Numbered from the stretch's first letter, positions 1 to 12,900 are shown. The stretch is 64,000 nucleotides of DNA from Cunninghamia lanceolata (GCA_027924645.1 BSBN01000040.1:992001-1056000), one strand, 5' to 3'. The notes: generated by a model from the letters alone, not told the origin. Numbers and translations: made by a program.

Positions 1-736
1 ACACAAGAAACAAAACCAACCACTTCCAAAAAGCTCTCCTCCCTACCATAGATCCGCAAGTGGGTCACCCCCGAGCTGGGGAGGTAGGAAAATCCACACG
101 GGTGTACACTCCACAACAAAATAAAAATATCATCAACACAAAACAACCCATAGGATTATCACAAAACTCAACTCATACACATGAGTTGTGGAGGGTAGGG
201 AATGGACCCCTCAACTTCAAAGGGTTCCCAAAAGATGAAATATCAACTCATGGCCTCAAGCCAAACTCTCCAACACCATTTTCCACAAAAATCACAATAA
301 TCTCCATGGCACTCTTGCCATTAATAATATGCTCAACAATAAAAGCCCTCAAGGCATAAACACAAAATAAGTGGGAGAGACCTCAAGGAGGTTCCTTTCC
401 CCTACCCATGACAAGTTGAGCATTACCTCCATTGGAGGTGCTCTCACCATACACCCATCCCAACAACACAATGCAAAAAGACAAAACAACCAAAACAAAA
501 AAAAACACAATACATTACATAAGCTAGGGTGAAAAAATAAGTTAAGAGGCCTACATTCAAAGCCCTTATAATGGAATTAAGTTGGCGAAGAGCTCCAAGC
601 CTTCCCAAGCCTTCCAATCCTTCAAGCAATGCCTCTAACTCTCCCAAACTCCTCCAAAAATTAGCAATAACCATAAAATTCAAGAACCCCACACTCCTCA
701 ACAAGAGGAGATAATATAGGCCATGAATTTGGCCTT
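1..736. other. Unassigned non-coding sequence with small hairpins
   Basis: I recognise no gene here; the short open frames have no recognisable domain. Two short inverted repeats are visible: an 8-bp stem with a 4-nt loop at 169-188 (CAACTCAT/ATGAGTTG) and a 7-bp stem at 425-439 (ACCTCCA/TGGAGGT). They look like outliers of the palindrome cluster that follows, so this stretch may belong to the same unidentified repeat. Confidence 0.4.
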
Positions 737-1132
737 GAGGAATGAGAAGGTGACACTTGTCACCTTCTCCTTCCTCCTCCCATGCCACTTGCAAGGGAGA
801 GGAAGTGTGAGGATGACAAGTGTCATCCTCTCATTCCCTCTCAATCCTCACCTTATCCACTTGTGCTCTCACACATGTGTGAGAGGACAAGTGGTGAGGT
901 GGCAACACCACTCACACCCACAAGAGGATAAGGAATGCCATATGGCATCCTCCTATTCTCTCAAGCAGCCATCTTCCTCCAAGATGCTCTCACACGTGTG
1001 TGAGAGTCTTGGGGGAAGCTCCCACACAATTGGGAGTCTTGGAGACCTCCCAAGTCTTCCTTGGGAAAGGGTTCCCACACCTTGGGAAGGGAGATGAGTC
1101 TCTTCCAAGGCATGACTCATCTCCCACTTCCC
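737..1132. repeat. Cluster of consecutive palindromes/hairpins
   Basis: At least six inverted repeats follow each other with almost no spacer. 737-776: arms of 19 bp with one mismatch and a 2-nt loop. 809-830: 10-bp arms, 2-nt loop. 866-885: a perfect 20-bp palindrome built on CTCTCACACATG, flanked by further complementary arms (CCACTTGT 857-864 with ACAAGTGG 887-894). 935-948: perfect 14-bp palindrome. 973-1018: 12-bp outer arms with one mismatch (973-984 with 1007-1018) around a 9-bp inner stem (987-995 with 998-1006). 1089-1125: perfect 12-bp arms (GGGAGATGAGTC) with a 13-nt loop. A further 7-bp stem lies at 1048-1066. I do not know the repeat family; a foldback element or a structured LTR/UTR is possible. 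Confidence 0.75.
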
Positions 1133-1904
1133 TTATTTCAAATTTTCGTCACTTTTACTAAACTAAGGTTTAGAGTGACCAAACTTGAGTCAAATCTAGG
1201 GTTAGATAGTCCAAGTTGACCCTAGACTCAAGGGTAACCACCTAGGGTAGCTTTTGGGACTCTAGGGTTCACAAGGGGGTTAAAAATCACATTTAAATAG
1301 CCTCAAAATAAAATAAATACCAAGTAGTGTAAATCAAGTAAAATTATACAACACTCATTATTAACTAAATAGACAAGGGGTACTAAGGCCGAAATAATAA
1401 AAATTAAATCAATTACTTAAATCAACATTCAAATTCAAATGTGATCCTTATCCCTCTTGGGAATGGATCGGATTTACAGGGGATAACATAGTGTGAATTC
1501 TACCTCCGATTTTCCCATGGCTAGGGAATGTGAAACCTGCACATCTCGATCAAGTGTCAGTCATATCATGGAAATCATAGCTGAAGTAACTAGAATTAAA
1601 TTCACGGAATTCGAATACATCAATAAACATCAATACATAACTCCAATTTAAACTGCATTTTAAATCATATGTCAAATAGTTCACATCACATAAATAACTA
1701 AAATCTCATAGCAATATAACATCTACTATATCCCATATGTCAAACTACAAAATTTCATCCAATATGATCAAACCAAATCACATATGTCAAAACAGTGCCC
1801 TATCATAATCAGGAGGTAAAACATCAAGTCTGCATAATGAAGCATAGTCACCAATGTCTGATAATGTCATCACATAATAGCATAATCGATCAAAATAAGG
1901 GAGG
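1133..1904. other. Unassigned AT-rich sequence abutting truncated element D
   Basis: No gene is visible. The sequence joins abruptly to the RNase H part of element D at about 1905. It could be the remains of D's other LTR after a deletion that removed the integrase, but I cannot align it to the LTR start at 5442, so this is only a possibility. Confidence 0.3.
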
Positions 1905-3569
1905 TAAAATAACCGGCCTCACAGTAAGGAGCATAATTCTTCTCATATGGTTTCAATTTTCTATATTCATAAGCAATAATCTTTCCCATCCTGGACAAAT
2001 ACACCACCTAATCCTTCTCCTAAGGCATCAGTGATGACTACAAAATGCATCCTGGCATTTCCTTGCCCATTCAAACCTTTTGCCCTTCCTTTGTAGAGAA
2101 GTGATAGGATAGGCAATTTTGGAAAAATTAGCCGCAAATTTTCTGTAATAACCTACTAGACCCATAAAACTATAGACCTCATGCACATTTCTCAGCGTTG
2201 TCCATTCCAAAATGGCTCTAATCTTTACTAGGTCCAAAACAATTCCATTAGCTAAAATTATATGACCTAGATACTGCACTTCCTTTTGAAAGAAAATACT
2301 CTTTGAGAGCTTGCCATATAGTTTATGCTCTCTTAATCTCTGAAGAACAATCCTTAAATGTTGAAGGTGTTCCTCATGTTTGGAGTAAATCAAAATATCA
2401 TCAAGAAAAACAAGGACAAACTTGTCCAAGCAGTCTATGAACACACTGTTCATTAGGTTCATAAATGCTATAGGTGCATTCATTAATCGAAAGGGTAGGA
2501 TAGTGAATTCATAATGCCCATACCTTGTTCTAAAGGTCATATTATGAATATCCTCATCTTTTAGCCTCAATTGATGGTATCCTAATCAAGGATTGATCTT
2601 TGAAAAAACACTTGCCCCTCACATTTGATCAAAGAGATCATCAATATGGGGTAAAGGATATTTGTTCTTTATCGTTGCCTTATTTAGCATATGATAATCA
2701 ATGCATAGCCACAAAGTACCATCTTTCTATTTAACAAAAATTACTGGTGCTTCCTAGGGTGAAACATTGGGTCTTATTAATCCTTTGTCTAGCAATTCCT
2801 ACAACTGAGCCTTTAGCTCCATTAACTTTGTTGTGGTCATTCTATAAGGAGCTTTAGATATAGGTCCTAATCCTAGAATTATATCTCTTGAGAAATCAAA
2901 ATCTCTCTTAGGAGGCAATCCTGGTAGTTCATTTGGGAATACATCCTCAAAATCTCGAAGAAAGGGGTACCTATTTATATATGATCTCTCATGATCTATG
3001 GATTCTCTTTCTTCAACTTCTTTGAGTTTTTGAGATTCATAAAACATCAAATCATCTTGGAAAGTAGATTCCTTGTGACTATTTATTTTCTCCATTTTAA
3101 TGGTAAAAAGTTGACATCCTTTTCTCTAGGCTCTTTTCATCTTTAGGGCAGATATTTTCCTTAGTTTGACCTCTCTAGGGTTGCCTTGTAGAAAAAATTT
3201 ATTCCCATGGTCATCTTGGTATTCTATGGTTTTAACAAAATAATCCACTTTAGCCCTATGTCTCCATAATCAATTTATCCCAAGGATGACATCATATGAG
3301 CCTAATGGGGCTAAATAAAGGTTCACTTCAATGGAAAAACTTAGAAGTTTAACCTTAGCCTCAAACAAACATTGTTCTACCTGAGCTCTGGTTTGATTAA
3401 CAGATTCAACTAACTAGGTATTTTCCATGTAACCAACTTTTCTAGAATCTTATTTAAAACTTTTGGAGAAATAAAACATTCTGTAGTACCAGTACCTATG
3501 AAATATAAAATTGGTATACTAGATAAAATACATGTGATTTCAATTGGAATGATTTGATACTTATCTTAC
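1905..3569 (-). pseudogene. pol: Element D pol remnant: protease end, RT, start of RNase H
   Basis: The protein would cleave the polyprotein and copy element RNA into DNA. From right to left: protease tail around 3100-3310 (a YDVILG-type stretch followed by HRAKVDY); linker and RT start at 2799-3095; RT palm at 2028-2800 with [22 protein letters not shown] and the catalytic motif FLDDILIYSK near 2400-2430; RNase H start at 1905-2045 (VITDALGEGLGG, then RKLKPYEKNYAPY). Stops interrupt the frame at expected Trp, Gln and Arg codons, for example at PWEAP (P*EAP) near 2755 and GYHQ near 2582. Full-length pol would continue for about 2 kb more with RNase H and integrase, which are absent. Confidence 0.82.
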
Positions 3570-4740
3570 TTGTTGTCTAGGGATACATGTGTCCACTATT
3601 GGAAATCTATCTGTTGTGAGGGTAAAGGATTTCCTTATGGCTGAGTCCCTTGTGTCTTATTGGGACATTGATTGGCATAATGGTTATCACCACATGAATA
3701 ACACCCTCCCACGGGTCCTTGCCTTTCAAAAGGTTTTCTTGAATTGTCTCCATTTTTCTTGGAGTTATTATTTCTTTTCTTTTAACCCTTGGATTCATTT
3801 TGATTATCCTTGAATCCTTTGTCGCCTTTCCTTTGGAAATTTTTTTATTGCCCCTTTTCTTAAATGACTGGGAGGATTGAGACCAACTGAACTTTTTATG
3901 GTTCCTTTTCCTATATGTAGACATGGATTTCAACTTTTGTTTCTATTTAATATCTTTCTCATAAACTTTGTCCATTAGAGTGGGACCATTAACATCAACT
4001 TCACCTCCAATTTGGGCATTCAAGCCCATGTCGATGAACTTTTAGATGCAAAATCTCTCATCTTGCTGATATTGGGGAACATATTTGAGGAGACAAGTGA
4101 ATTTCTCCTAGTAATCATTCACAGATGAGTCACCCTGCCTCAAATTTTTGATTTCTATAAGATTTTGGTCAAAATACAATTAAGGCAACCATCTTTGCCT
4201 AAAAAGTTCCACAAACCTTCCCCAGGTTAGACTCAAGGAGCTAAATTTTAATTGTATTTTCTTATTCATCCATGAGGTGGATGCTTCACCTACAAATTGG
4301 TATGCTCCCCATACCACTTTGGTGATTTTACAATAATTCCTTATTTCAAAGTATTTTTCCATTTATATAAGCCATGTCTCCATGGTATCTCCGCTTACAG
4401 TCCCATCAAACTTGGGAGGTGTAACCTTTTTCATATCTCTGGATAAATTGAGAGCCAAGTGGCTCCTTTTAGTCCTCATCTTATCTCATTTCAGAGATAT
4501 TCTCTCCACGTCCACTTTGGGTGGTGTTTTCATGATGTTTCCATCCTCAGCCCTGTGGAAGGCTTCCTGCGTGGGTCCATTATGACCCCTGACCTCCTTC
4601 TCTAGAGTTCCAATTCTTGCCCTCATCTCATTGAGGATATTAAGGATCTGGTGAAGTTTTGAATCAGAGTGGCTAGAAGGTTGCCCTTCCTCTTAGCTAT
4701 TCACAATGTTGGTTCTTGTCTAAACCCTGCTACAATATAC
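3570..4740 (-). pseudogene. gag: Element D gag remnant
   Basis: Gag would form the particle and bind the RNA. The capsid-type retrotransposon gag domain is clear: TPPKFDGTVSGDTMETWL near 4380-4430, then MEKYFEIRNY and SLTWGRFVELFRQRWLP at 4180-4362. A basic segment follows (3700-3930). A zinc knuckle reads CYSCGDNHYANQC around 3665-3705 in a frame that differs from the upstream basic segment, so there is at least one frameshift. The upstream part (4560-4740) is a short coiled-coil-like stretch (LHQILNILNEMRARIGTLEKEV). Several stops are present. Confidence 0.8.
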
Positions 4741-5427
4741 TTCTCCTGAAGTTTGCAAGCTACACATTCAATTAATTTTTCATACTATTGAGTCCATTCA
4801 TAAACATAAATCCATTCTCATTTATGTAATCTTAAACAAGAAATGAAAGTTTTGCCAAAATTTCAAAATTACATTATAGTATCCATAGATCACATAAAAT
4901 CCATCATTTATTACAAATTTTCACATCTTGCAACTACAAGTCACTTTTAGGTTGGGAGATCTTCTAAAATTTATCCTCATCCTTGAGGTTCATCAAATCA
5001 GAAATAGGAGGTGGATGTACTCGTAGGTACTCATCCATGACCTCCCAAGTAATAATAGGAGCATTAGGACCACTCCCAAATGGTAAGTCCCTAGGTACAA
5101 AGGGTTTCACTGATTCATTTTCAGAGGTAGGAACAATAGCCTTAATTGCTTTGTCCTTCTCCTGCTTGATGCATTTAATAGCATCAAATGAAGGTTTCAG
5201 TATCAAATAACCATGCACCTTCTAGGTAACCTGTTTGACCTAGGATTTTAATTCTTAAGGTTCCCCCCTCATAGCCTTTAGGTAACGTCCATTTCCCATT
5301 ACCTTCTTCCTTGGTGTCATTCTTGTTCTTATCATTTTGGAAAAATCACATCTAAACATTAGCAACTATTAATGTCTAAGGAAGATTTCATGTAGTGAGC
5401 TCATAGGTCCATGTATTGAACCTGGTA
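4741..5427 (-). other. Element D leader with a short open frame
   Basis: This lies between the primer binding site and recognisable gag. An 84-codon frame at 4964-5218 begins MHGYLILKPSFDAIKC and is rich in charged residues and proline. I do not recognise it. It may be the decayed N-terminus of gag or a short pre-gag frame. Confidence 0.45.
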
Positions 5428-5439
5428 GCTCTGATACCA
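5428..5439 (-). promoter_or_regulatory. Primer binding site of element D (initiator Met tRNA type)
   Basis: On the minus strand the 12 bases read TGGTATCAGAGC, the common plant LTR-retrotransposon primer site complementary to initiator methionine tRNA. Two bases separate it from the LTR end at 5442, which fits the minus orientation of gag and pol. Confidence 0.85.
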
Positions 5440-5441
5440 TA

Positions 5442-5940
5442 TGTAACATGTCAACTCATATTGCTCAATTTAACTTTCCCAATTTACCATCAAGTAAATT
5501 ATTCATGATCAATATAATCATATTTTTGTTTATCAATAATCATTTGCATAATCCTAATACAAAAATAAAGAGCATATCTTTTCCAATTAATTTCAAAATT
5601 AAAATTTACAACATATTTAAAGATAGCAAGTTAACGAGTTTCTTCACTTTTACAATCATAATGTTTTCCTCATGGAAACAGTGATAAGTTTACATAGAAT
5701 TTGACTGTCAAGTCATTTAAATAGAATAAATTGTATTTGGAGTTTTGATATCCATATTCATAAGTCTCAGCTTGTCTCCTACTTGGGAAGGAGAGCATCA
5801 CCCAAATGCTTTTCTGTCAACCATAGACCGAGGGTCCCCCACATAAATTCCTTATTGGAAGTGGCCCTACTGATGCAGGAGCACCCGGGCACATGTGCAA
5901 TCAACATCATCCAAAATGATTTTTCATTTGTTTAATTCAG
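5442..5940 (-). repeat. 5' LTR of element D (outer boundary uncertain)
   Basis: The sequence beginning TGTAACATGTC directly follows the primer binding site, as the inner LTR edge should. I found no matching ...ACA end or second LTR copy in the window, so the outer limit is approximate. A GC-richer block at 5770-5900 stands out from the AT-rich surroundings. Confidence 0.5.
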
Positions 5941-8644
5941 TTTTGGTTTTCTTAGGTTTGTTTTGGCATCTCACAACTTGGAAGTGCAGGTGAAATAATC
6001 AGATTTTATCAAATTGAGTTTTTTCCATATTTGGGTTTTGACGCATAACCGGTAGCCTTCATGAAAATAATTGTTCAGGTAGATCGGCGAAGTCTTTGGA
6101 CAAACCTTGTTACAAGAAGATTGTTGATTCCATCCTAGATTTGTTGCCAAAGATTCCATGGTCATACACCTTACGGTTTTGGAGAAATAATTGTTTCATG
6201 ACATGCACTGGTAGTTTGGCAAAACATTAAAATTTTGAGTTCCGTGAGGTTTTAAGCAAAAAAACTTCGTAGAGAGTTTGGTATTGTCGACATCATCGTG
6301 GCAAGTTTTTGTGAGATTCCAAGCACCTGATATGGACTTATCACAAATGTTAGTTTTCAGCACACGACACACCATGGCGAAGACATATATCACAAGTTTC
6401 TCTTCATTTCTCCTTCACAACTAGAAATCAAACATCTTAGAGATTCATCTTGAATTCATTTCCAAGAGAGACTATTAAATAATCAAATCATAGAGGTATG
6501 CCAGACATTATATTTTTGTGCAAAGGAAACTGCAAGGAATCATTTAGGTGTTGAGAATAAGTTGGGGTCAATTTAATCTGCATTCATTATTTCTTTGAGG
6601 TGTTGAGAATCAATGGATTGCCATTCCTTGATATTAAAGAAAATAATAAAGGAGGAAATCTTATTAATGTAGAAGGCATCTAAATAAAGCTGATGAAGAG
6701 GCACTTAGTCTGATTCCTACTAGCTCTTTTAGAGCCTCATAAAGTCAAAAGGATGACAACAATTCAACACTTGACATATTGCTAAGTGAAACATTAAACC
6801 TCAAAATAAAAGGCAAAATGTATTGTAATGTATCTTCAAAGGGATTGATGCGCTATTCATTTGGAGGAAAAAGAAGCATCAGAAAATATAAACCTTTCCA
6901 CATTATTTTGAGAGGATCTCTTTGGCAATGGGGGGGGAAGCCAACCGTATACAAATAAAAAGTAGAGAATTTACAACGATCTAGTAGGGAAGGAAATCCA
7001 CCTCTGCAAAAAGGAACATGGAAAAGCATTTAAGCTACAAGGTGATTAGTAGAATTTCAAACAATGGACATTTTATGGAGGATAAAATGTGTGTGAGTTA
7101 GAGTGTGGAGATGCACCTCATGACAATTAATTGAAATGAATCTTAATGGAATAGAAATTCCATCAAATAGGGGTCGGCTACCAAGATAGTAAAGGAGAAA
7201 AGTAATTGAAATGCCTTAACACAGAGGGAAAAGCACCAAAAGGAAAAGAGAATACTAGTTGGTTTTGAGTAGGCGCCATAACAAGTAAAAGGAGGAAAAA
7301 GTGTGGAAGTTGGTGTGGAGCTAAGTAGAGATTTGGAGGTTGAGTTCACGGGCCAAGTAGACTATATGTAAATAATGTTGCAAAGGTATTTCATTGCCAA
7401 TTGAATAAAACATTGACTTTGAGTTGTGGTAAATTGTGCATTAAGTAGAGTTGTAACTTTGTGTAGATTTCAATATATTTTATGGTAAATTGAAACAATT
7501 AAAATATAGCATTAGTTACAATATGTGAGTGTACAAATTGAGGGTAGAGAGTCTTCTCTGCTGTGGAGTTAATGTGGAGAGTATTGCTGTTGTAAAGGGA
7601 AGAGATGTCTCTTCATCACCTACCCTTCACGAAGGGAATAGATATAAGGAACCATAAGGTTTGCCATATGTGTATCTAGTGCTGTGTCCTTCATAACTCA
7701 TCAAGGTCATACAACTATAGATCCACTCTAACTATGTATGACACTACTCCATGGTTATGCCATCTGGAGTACAGTGAACCGAAAAATGCATGCAGACATG
7801 GATGCATTATTTTAGCCAAATATTTAATATACATAGATGTTTCGCAATTAATGTAGTCGATTGTTCACACACCTCTAACTTGACATAAAAGCTGTCTCAT
7901 TCTACAATGATTATAAACATAACATGTATAATAATTATATCTTTTTAAGTCCATCTGACTGGTATGAATCCTTAGTCTAGGATATATACACACATTGTAA
8001 AAAGGATTAGGAATTTCCACCTTTTTTTGAGTGTCCCTCATTAGCATCCTTTCAGTTCTAGGGTCTATGACTTCGTGTCATTCTACTCTCTATTACCAAT
8101 ATCCAATGATCTTTGAAATACCCTTTTAGACTCATTCTGTCTCATTCTAGGGTCTTCTTGATCATTTTAATGTTTATCAAGCATATTTATAAATAAAGTA
8201 ATTTTGACTCAAGAGTTTTAGTTTTCATAACTCTTCTAATTTAATTCGAGGGTTAACTTTTCTAACCCATAACATTAAATAACAAAAACTCTTATTCTTT
8301 GAGTTAATAGATATATATCATACTAGATTTCTCTAGTTTACTTCGACCATTTGGTCATGTTGACCTTTTAATTCATATAGCAAGAGTAAGCGTTGTCTAC
8401 AAAATATACCCTTGTTACATACATTACCTTTAATAGGGTTTCTTGTTTTCTCAAAACTAATATTTTTGAAAAGTTCAATCAATCAACTCAATAGTTTCAA
8501 GTTTACAACTATGGTTTTATACCCAGCTTCTGGACCATCTTAGGCCATATATATTTCCATATGCAAGAATTAAATAAATAGAGTTTAAGTTCTGCATCAT
8601 TCATAATACTGCTTATTATACAATCATGCAAGAATAGTTTGGTA
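5941..8644. other. Unassigned AT-rich sequence
   Basis: I see no gene, RNA or recognisable element in these 2.7 kb. Short open frames (for example minus-strand 5971-6165 and 6196-6393) have no recognisable domain. The first part could still be the outer portion of element D's LTR. Confidence 0.4.
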
Positions 8645-8650
8645 TATCAT

Positions 8651-9749
8651 TATTGATAACTGAGAGGGGGGGGTGAATCAGTTATCCTAATTATTTTTGC
8701 TTTCTGAACTTTCTTAATAATCAATGCAGCATTAATTCAAATAAGCAAACATAACCATGAAATGGAAATACACATGACACAATATTTTTGACGTGGAAAC
8801 CCTGTTAAGGAAAAAAAACCATGGGGTGATTAACCCAAGATTGTATTGTCTGTTAGAAGAATAGAAATACAAAATGGCACTTGCCAATTAGGGCTCAGTG
8901 CCTGAGCACACTGCTCACAAGAGGCACACTGCCTACAAGAGACACACTGTCTACAATTTATAAAGAGTGTAATACAATACTTGAACTGATAAGAAGCATC
9001 AACATATGCTGGAGTTCAGTTCCGATTAGGCTCTGTATACTGATCTGCTGCACTTCATCTTTTCTCTTCTTTTGTGCTACTCTCCTTTCACATATTGGAT
9101 CTTCCTTTCTGCTTTTATTCGGCTCTTCTGCTTTTCTTTGCACATCACCAACAACCACAACACTTCTCACAACTAAATCCATCTTTTATATATATGCGTA
9201 TAAGTGATTTCATCACCTTTCTAGTTGGCACCCGGAATAGTCAATATTTTCCACAAACTCTGATCTGTCGGCTGAATCCTTGCTTACCAAGTAATGCGGA
9301 TCAAGGATATACTTGTAGAAGTCATCAATCATGTCGACCAATCATAACTTATGCCTTAAGAATCTTTACCATCATCAGTAACACATCTGGAATAATGTCT
9401 GATGTTTTGCCAGCCAATTCTTCCTCTGTCCACACTGCCAATCAGGAACCCGATACTCAAGTATTCATATCTTTTTCCTCATCTATCACCGGAGGCTAAA
9501 TCCTTGGAATCTATCACTCAAGGTAGTCCTCTTGACTTCCCCAAATCCACACTTCACCAAGATACTTCCTTTGAGAGATCCGGACCTGACTGTCGGACCT
9601 CGCCACATGCTCTATTCTTGTTTATCGGACCACAACATTCTTCACTCTGACTTCTGGTATAGACATACCATGTCCTGTGGATGTGTGGGATGAACTTTGT
9701 TGCCATCAATGACAACATTCATGAATCCATATAGTGTCTCTTGCCAACA
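8651..9749 (-). repeat. Left (3') LTR of element A
   Basis: It matches 14949-16047 along its full 1099 bp with no visible large indel. It ends CAACA at 9745-9749 and is followed by the polypurine tract complement. The first bases are TATTG instead of TGTTG, probably a point mutation. A TATA-like run lies near 9183-9196 (minus strand TATATATAAAAG). Confidence 0.95.
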
Positions 9750-9904
9750 ATCTCCCCCTTTGGCATTGATGGCAACACTTAGTGAAAAATGACTAAGTGT
9801 TTACACTATGCTCCCCCTTGGCTGATGCTCTATTTTTATATACATTTTTTGGAGCTCCCCCTTAGTTGGATTCCTCATTTTTCACTGTTCCTCACTCCCC
9901 CTTT
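9750..9904 (-). promoter_or_regulatory. Polypurine tract of element A, repeated four times
   Basis: On the minus strand AAGGGGGAG occurs at 9751-9761 (adjacent to the LTR, so presumably the working plus-strand primer), 9811-9819, 9855-9863 and 9895-9904. The first and last copies also share the neighbouring wording ATTAATGGCAAAG / ATTGATGGCAA. Iterated tracts of this kind upstream of the 3' LTR are a known habit of SIRE/Maximus-type Copia elements. Confidence 0.75.
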
Positions 9905-9983
9905 GACATTAATGGCAAAGGGTAGGGTCCGTATACCAAAATTTTCAAAATCTTGTCTGCATAAGTATATACATATGGAATAC

Positions 9984-12900
9984 TTACATATACTGAAGTA
10001 TGTCTACAAAAGTTGTTTTCAATTGAATGAATTCTGTAGCCCAACTTTGCTTCATTCTGTCCAAAATTGATATATGACCGCTCAATAGAAATGCAAACGC
10101 ATCTGCCCTTTTTAGATTTGTTGGATCATTTGTCTGGGCTGTGATTTGAGCTTCTTTTATGGCCTCATGCATGGCCTCTAACTTAGGGACAATTATCCCT
10201 CTGAGCTCACTCAACCTACTGATTCTGTTTTTCTTCTCTTTTTCAAGCTTCTTAATTTCATTCAAAACTATCTTCATTCTTGATTTATTATGGATGTAGT
10301 AAGTGGATCAAAATTTTGAGAAAGTTTTATTAGTTTATCCTCCTGTTCTTTCATTTTCTTCTCAATCTCCACTGTTGTTTTGGACCATGATAAACAAAAT
10401 TTGTATATTTCTCTGCCATCTTTAAGAGCATTTTCTAAGCTCTTTATCCCAATATTCATATTTCTCCTATCATTAATTATCAACCCTTGTACCTTTGATA
10501 ATCTTTTTGCAAGAAATTCCTTCTGGACCTTATCTTCTGCTGACTTCTCTAGGGAATCAAAATGTGTGCTAACACTATTGACTAGAGTTTTGAGATTACC
10601 AGATGAGGAGGCTGTGGGATCCTTCTAAAACGATGGCATAATCTTTTCTAGTACTCTGGAAGCAGCTTCTATCAACTCACAGTCTTCCATGTGAGACTTC
10701 AGGAGTTTTTCTTTAGCCTTTGCATTAGCAAATGAAGCTATCTTCATTGTTTGTACCGAAGAAAGAGAATCAAAATTAAATGGTCCTTGTAGAAGCTCCG
10801 GTTCATCAATCTCCATTGTTTCTTTGTTCAAGAATTCTTGGACAGTTTTTGTAGTGTCTCTTGCCGGAGACAGATTTTTCTTCTCTTCTGCATTCTTAGA
10901 GTTGTCTCTTGGAGATTTCTCTCCTTCTACATTCTCACCACTAGCAGTTGTGGTCTTCTCTGTTGAAGTCTTCTCTCCTTCTGCAACCTTAGTACTGTCA
11001 TCTTCTTTTTCCTTCACCTCTACTTCTTTCTCTTGTACTCTTTCTTCTCCTTTAGATCTAGAGACTATAGGGGAAACCGAAGGAGAGATATTTGTTTGTT
11101 CATGAGCCACCTCTTCCAGAGTAGAAGATTCCAAGTCCTTATCCTTTTCTGCACCGGTGTCCATGACTTGCTCAGTGGATTCTTTTTCAACACTTGTGGT
11201 CGAGGGGTCAGTACCCAAGTCCCCTATAATTGGAATGTTGAATTTTTTAAAAGCATTTCAGAGGATCTCTTCAGTCTCTCTTGCCACTTTGTTGGTTTCA
11301 CCAAGCATGAGTTGATTCATCCTAGCTTTGCTCCAGAACTCATCCTTGCAATCTTTGAAGATCATGTTCATTTGTTGCAGAGTGTCTGAAGGGTATAGCT
11401 GAATTGCTATCTGTTCCCAGATTTCTAGATCTTTTGCTCGAGCATTGTTCTTCCTCATTTCAAGCCTTTCTCTAAGCTTTTGGGAATTAGAGAGATAATT
11501 TCAATAAAAGCTTTATTGTAAGTGTTCAAAAACTTAATTGTGGCTTCCTCCAGAATATTTTTATCTGCTTCATTATATGCATCATAGAATTCTATTAAGG
11601 GTTGCAGGTTCCCATCCACAGTGACTGCTTTCACTACAACATCTAAGGATAGAGTGGGTTTTTCAACAAATTCCTCTTCCTTCTCTTCTTCTCCTTGATC
11701 GGTAGAGTGTTCACCGGATGATTTCTTCTTCTTCTTCAGTTTCTTTATCTCCTCATCTGATTCAGTTTCCTCATCATCCTTTAGGCTAACATAGGACCTT
11801 ATTGCCTTTTTCTTTGTTCTCTTTTCTCCTTTTCCAGATGCCTGTACTTCCAATTTTGAGCTTTTAGCAGTGACAGGTGCTGATCTCTTTGATGATCTAG
11901 TCTGGGTGGAAGATTTTACCAGAACACTTTCCTCACTTTTCTTTTCTACCTTTTTCTTCTCTTCCTCAGCCCTTTCCATCTTTTCCCTATTGGCATCAAG
12001 TGCCTCCTTTGATATGCCAAAGCCTTTTGCAACATCTTCAACTTCTTTTCTTACCTTCCTCTTGATCTCTGGTTGTCTGAGTTCCACATGAACTTTTACA
12101 CTTAGCTCTTCAAAGGTTCCAAACCTTTCTGCCTTTGGATCCTTTGGCTAACTTAGCATGTGTTGAACATGCAGCTCCACAATTTGTTCATCAACTTCAT
12201 ACCCCATAGGCATGATCCATACAGTTCTTGGTTCTACTGCCTCCATTAGGCACTGATCAGTTTCTACCATGAAGCAAATAGTATCTGTATACTTCTCAAC
12301 TAGAGCTTGGGGGATTCTCTCTCTTGCTTGCATCATACTCTGAAAGTTCTTGAAATAGCCCCAGAGTGCTGTATTCTGTGCCTTAACATCACCAAGTCCA
12401 TGCAAATAATCCCTGATTTGTATGGCAACCGGTCTGTCATTTTGCCATATCTAGCCACTAGATCTGAGTAGCTCATTCATATAATAGAAGAACAAACATA
12501 GTATCAAGCCACCATAATTGAAGGAGTTCTTCTTGTCTTTCTTTATCTTCTGTAGATTTTCTAGAAGTTGGTTCAGAAAGAGCTCACAGAGATCATAGTC
12601 AACATTCTTTCTTAACATTTCATAGGCAGTATATATTGCAGTTCCAGGTACTGAGTTTTCCCTGCTAGAGTGATATATTTTTTATCTGATGATCATGGAT
12701 GCAAACTTGATATCCGGATCAGTGATATCCTCAATTGTCATTGCCCTCTTATCAAACTTTGATCCGGTAGCCTCAGTCACCGTTTGATTTTTGATAGATT
12801 TTAGAACAGGTATCCCACCAGATGAGTGCAATCTGGTAACTACCCTAATGGCATCTTTTGTGAGCTTGAATGGTCTATTCAACCATATGAAGTTATCATG

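Larger units (their letters stand above)
1905..5940 (-). mobile_element. Element D: truncated Ty3/Gypsy chromovirus-like LTR retrotransposon
   Basis: Read on the minus strand, the order is LTR start (5442), primer binding site (5428-5439), leader, gag, protease, RT and the beginning of RNase H. At about 1905 the RNase H reading stops matching, so the rest of RNase H, the integrase, the polypurine tract and a recognisable 3' LTR are missing. The RT motif FLDDILIYSK and the protease-RT linker (FEDVFP, LPGLPP, APYRM) are those of plant Ty3/Gypsy chromovirus-type elements. Many in-frame stops make it a dead copy. The outer LTR boundary near 5940 is a guess. Confidence 0.8.

Noticed and set aside
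444..1097. Open frames over the palindrome cluster
   Set aside because: Their translations follow the inverted repeats and contain no domain; not credible proteins.
8881..9650. Plus-strand open frames in the element A LTRs (also 15179-15948)
   Set aside because: They run antisense to the element, have no recognisable domain, and their similarity simply reflects LTR duplication.
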